Source: Paracoccaceae bacterium (GTDB lineage Bacteria; Pseudomonadota; Alphaproteobacteria; Rhodobacterales; Rhodobacteraceae). Taken from it: 64,000 nt of DNA. This document shows, piece by piece, positions 62,136-64,000 of this stretch. The notes beneath the pieces were generated by a model that did not search any database, was not told the DNA's origin, and saw nothing but the letters and a program-made list of their open reading frames with translations. The stretch lies in the NCBI GenBank assembly GCA_016744015.1, contig JADGFD010000006.1, forward strand, positions 1-64,000, written 5' to 3'. The position numbers and the translations under genes were made by a program. The first letter of the stretch is position 1; each line of letters starts with the position of its first letter.

Positions 62136-63506
62136 TTAATAGCTGTATTCTTGATATACCCGCTTAATGTCACCACCCCATTCACAGCGGTAAAGCCGCT
62201 CCAGCTTTTTGGCGGGCGAGTAACCACGGCCCAGAATTTCTTGCAGGGCGTTGAGAAAGTGGGTTTCATCAGGGATAAGCCCACCCGCGCCGGGCTTGGC
62301 GCGGGCCTTTAGGCCAGCATGGGAAATTGAAACCAGCTCCTTGGCGATATCCAGCACTTCGATCCCGTTAATTCGCGCTTGCAAGCCATCTTTGGCCACA
62401 TCCAGCCGCAACTGGTCGCGCTCCTCGGCTGTCCAATCTTTGCAAACATCCCAAGCGGCATCCAGCGAGGATTGGTCATAAAGTAGGCCCACCCAAAAGG
62501 CCGGAAGGGCGCAAATTTTGCGCCACGGGCCGCCATCGGCGCCACGCATTTCCAAGTATTGCTTGATGCGGGCTTCGGGGAAGGCGGTGGTCAGGTGGTC
62601 AGCCCAGTCGCTTAGGGTTGGCACTTCGCCCGGCAGTGCCGGTAGCTTGCCCTTCAGGAAGTCGCGGAAAGACATGCCCAGCGCGTTGATATATTTACCA
62701 TCGCGATAGACAAAATACATCGGCACATCTAGGGCGTATTGCACATACGCCTCAAAGCCAAAGCCTGTTTCAAACACAAAGGGCAGCATGCCGGTGCGGG
62801 CTTTATCGGTGTCTTGCCAGATGCGCGCGCGCCAGCTTTGATAGCCCGTAAGCTTGCCCTCAAAAAACGGTGAATTGGCAAAAAGCGCGGTGGCAAACGG
62901 CTGTAAAGCCAGCCCCACGCGCAGCTTTTGTGCCATATCGGCCTCGGATGAAAAGTCGAGATTCACCTGAATGGTTGTGGTGCGATACATCATCTGCGTG
63001 CCATGGCTGCCCACGCTTTTCATGTGCGGGGTCATCAGCTTATAGCGCCCCTTGGGCATCATCGGCATCTGCTCTTCGGTCCACTCCGGCGCGGCCCCCA
63101 TACCAAAAAACCGTGCGCCAAGCTTGTCTGAAATGTCCTTAACCTCGCGCAGGTGCACATTCACCTCGTCACAAGTTTGGTGGATGCTTTCCAGCGGCGC
63201 ACCCGAAAGTTCCAGCTGGCCACCCGGCTCAAGGCTCACATTCGCGCCGTCTTTCTCAAGCCCAATCAGGTAGCCCGCTTCCAGCACCGGCTTCCAGTTA
63301 TACTTGTCGCGCAGGCCTTCCAGCACCGCTTTGATAGAGCGCTCCCCTTCATATGGGATCGGCTTCAGCGTGTCTTTACAATAACCGAATTTCTCGTGCT
63401 CTGTGCCAATGCGCCAGTTTTCCTTGGGCTTGCAGCCCGCAGCCAAATATTCGGCTAGCTGGTCATGGTGTTCAATCGGCCCGCCGCCGCTTTGTGGAAT
63501 GGACAT
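62136..63506 (-). CDS. gshA: Glutamate-cysteine ligase, alphaproteobacterial/plant type
   Basis: This 456-residue ATP-dependent enzyme makes gamma-glutamylcysteine, the first step of glutathione synthesis. The family signature is visible as WRIGTEHEKFGYCKDTLKPI near residues 31-50, followed by ANVSLEPGGQLELSGAPLES and MMYRTTTIQVNLDFSSEADM. The length and motifs match the class 2 (plant and alphaproteobacterial) type rather than the E. coli type. It is followed directly by a CoA transferase gene and lies after 24-bp repeats on the upstream side. Confidence 0.95.
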   Translation of the reverse strand: MSIPQSGGGPIEHHDQLAEYLAAGCKPKENWRIGTEHEKFGYCKDTLKPIPYEGERSIKAVLEGLRDKYNWKPVLEAGYLIGLEKDGANVSLEPGGQLELSGAPLESIHQTCDEVNVHLREVKDISDKLGARFFGMGAAPEWTEEQMPMMPKGRYKLMTPHMKSVGSHGTQMMYRTTTIQVNLDFSSEADMAQKLRVGLALQPFATALFANSPFFEGKLTGYQSWRARIWQDTDKARTGMLPFVFETGFGFEAYVQYALDVPMYFVYRDGKYINALGMSFRDFLKGKLPALPGEVPTLSDWADHLTTAFPEARIKQYLEMRGADGGPWRKICALPAFWVGLLYDQSSLDAAWDVCKDWTAEERDQLRLDVAKDGLQARINGIEVLDIAKELVSISHAGLKARAKPGAGGLIPDETHFLNALQEILGRGYSPAKKLERLYRCEWGGDIKRVYQEYSY

Positions 63507-63585
63507 TGGCTTCCCCTTTTTTCTTGTTCCTCAAGAGTTAGGTGCGGCAGCTTGCCCTTGCAAGCCGGAAATAGAACAGATCACA

Positions 63586-63643
63586 AATCATTGTGTGAAA
63601 CGCATCAGGAATCATTGTGTGAAACGCATCAGAAATCATTGTG
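63586..63643. repeat. 24-bp tandem repeat, 2.4 copies
   Basis: Two almost identical 24-bp units (AATCATTGTGTGAAACGCAT plus CAGG or CAGA) at 63586-63609 and 63610-63633 are followed by 10 bp of a third. The last partial unit contains the stop codon of the partial gene upstream; the rest is in the gap before gshA. Confidence 0.85.
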
Positions 63644-64000
63644 GGCGCTGCCAGACAATATGCATCACATTCCGATCAGCGTTCAGGGCTTTGTTAAGCC
63701 GCTCAAGGCTCAGCCCCGGCAGGGCTGAAAAGGCGTGCAGCAGGCGGTCTGCCCCTTTGGCATTAAACGGAATTATCAGCGGCGCTTGCTCGGGCGCATA
63801 AAGTACCCAGTTATAACTGCCTGATTTACGGGGGGAAATCACGATCTTGCTCAGTCGTTCAAGGCTTACATCGCCGCCCAAGCGTGGGGCAAAATAAACG
63901 ATACTGCGCTCACGCACCTCCACAATGCCCGCCGCCTCGCCGCCCCGCCGGAGCTTAAGCCGGATGAGGGCAAAATAGAGCAGGGGGACGACAAACAGCG
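63636..64000 (-). CDS. Membrane protein of unknown function, 5' end beyond the window
   Basis: The frame is open from the window edge to the stop at 63636. The visible part starts in a membrane segment (LFVVPLLYFALIRLKLRRGG), followed by a soluble region of about 95 residues with IVEVRERSIVYFAPRLGGDV, then VLYAPEQAPLIIPFNAKGAD and a Leu-rich C-terminus. An internal GTG at 63923 could be a start, but the continuous upstream membrane segment argues for a longer protein. The arrangement resembles single-pass proteins with a PH-like cytoplasmic domain. The family is not recognised. Its stop codon lies inside the 24-bp tandem repeats. Confidence 0.6.
   Translation of the reverse strand, partial: LFVVPLLYFALIRLKLRRGGEAAGIVEVRERSIVYFAPRLGGDVSLERLSKIVISPRKSGSYNWVLYAPEQAPLIIPFNAKGADRLLHAFSALPGLSLERLNKALNADRNVMHIVWQRPQ

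Noticed and set aside
63586-63643. Possible CRISPR array.
   Set aside because: The copies are directly adjacent with no spacers, only 2.4 units exist, and no cas genes are near.

Overview
The window reads as a chromosomal segment of a marine-type alphaproteobacterium, most likely Rhodobacterales/Rhodobacteraceae. This is inferred from moderately high GC, dense ATGA-type gene overlaps, a complete DctPQM TRAP transporter, two oligopeptide-type ABC transporters, an LytM peptidase-bactofilin pair, valine catabolism genes (acyl-CoA dehydrogenase, hydroxyisobutyryl-CoA hydrolase, mmsB, and mmsA apart), a GyrA with Ala at the quinolone serine position, and pheT without adjacent pheS. No species is claimed.

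Layout. 1-1.4 kb: edge region and an LpxL-like acyltransferase. 1.4-6.4 kb: a compact minus-strand operon arsR-SDR-P1 peptidase-amidase-matB behind a 14+2+14 operator palindrome. 6.4-9.7 kb: a frameshifted Crp/Fnr pseudogene, a VOC gene divergent from soxR across a near-canonical soxbox, a second VOC gene and a YcaQ-type glycosylase. 9.7-18.3 kb: a minus-strand uptake/catabolic operon (M20 deacylase, binding protein, two tandem paralogous membrane proteins, two permeases, fused double ATPase, aldehyde dehydrogenase). 18.4-23.7 kb: PAS-LuxR regulator, a large unrecognised protein with an N-terminal peptidoglycan-binding-like domain, and the TRAP transporter. 23.7-31.8 kb: queA, LytM peptidase and bactofilin, gyrA with an NrdR-box-like palindrome and a duplicated tail, a beta-barrel-like protein, coaD, and a CBS protein. 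31.9-39.8 kb: mmsA, an Lrp regulator divergent from ald, mscL, LytTR regulator, pheT-ytoQ. 39.9-44.0 kb: valine catabolic operon ending in a crp/fnr gene. 44-50.6 kb: two related P-loop proteins around a DUF2892 gene, an acyl-CoA synthetase, moaA, two cytochromes c, a BadF-type kinase. 50.8-56 kb: oppABCDF-like operon. 56.1-59.4 kb: pcm-tolC and agmatinase. 59.45-60.2 kb: tRNA-Cys followed by a truncated integrase and an IS200 tnpA remnant. 60.3-64 kb: DUF805 protein, CoA transferase, gshA and a gene leaving the window.

How it fits together. Most of the window supports uptake and breakdown of peptides, acyl amino acids, organic acids and branched-chain amino acids, with cell-envelope and housekeeping genes between. 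The best candidates for undescribed biology are the self-regulated five-gene operon ending in malonyl-CoA synthetase, the pair of small membrane proteins inside the ABC operon, and the isolated 499-residue protein at 19.0 kb. The clearest evolutionary scars are the gyrA tail duplication, the Crp/Fnr pseudogene and the tRNA-Cys integration relic. All family calls come from reading motifs by eye; no database search was run.
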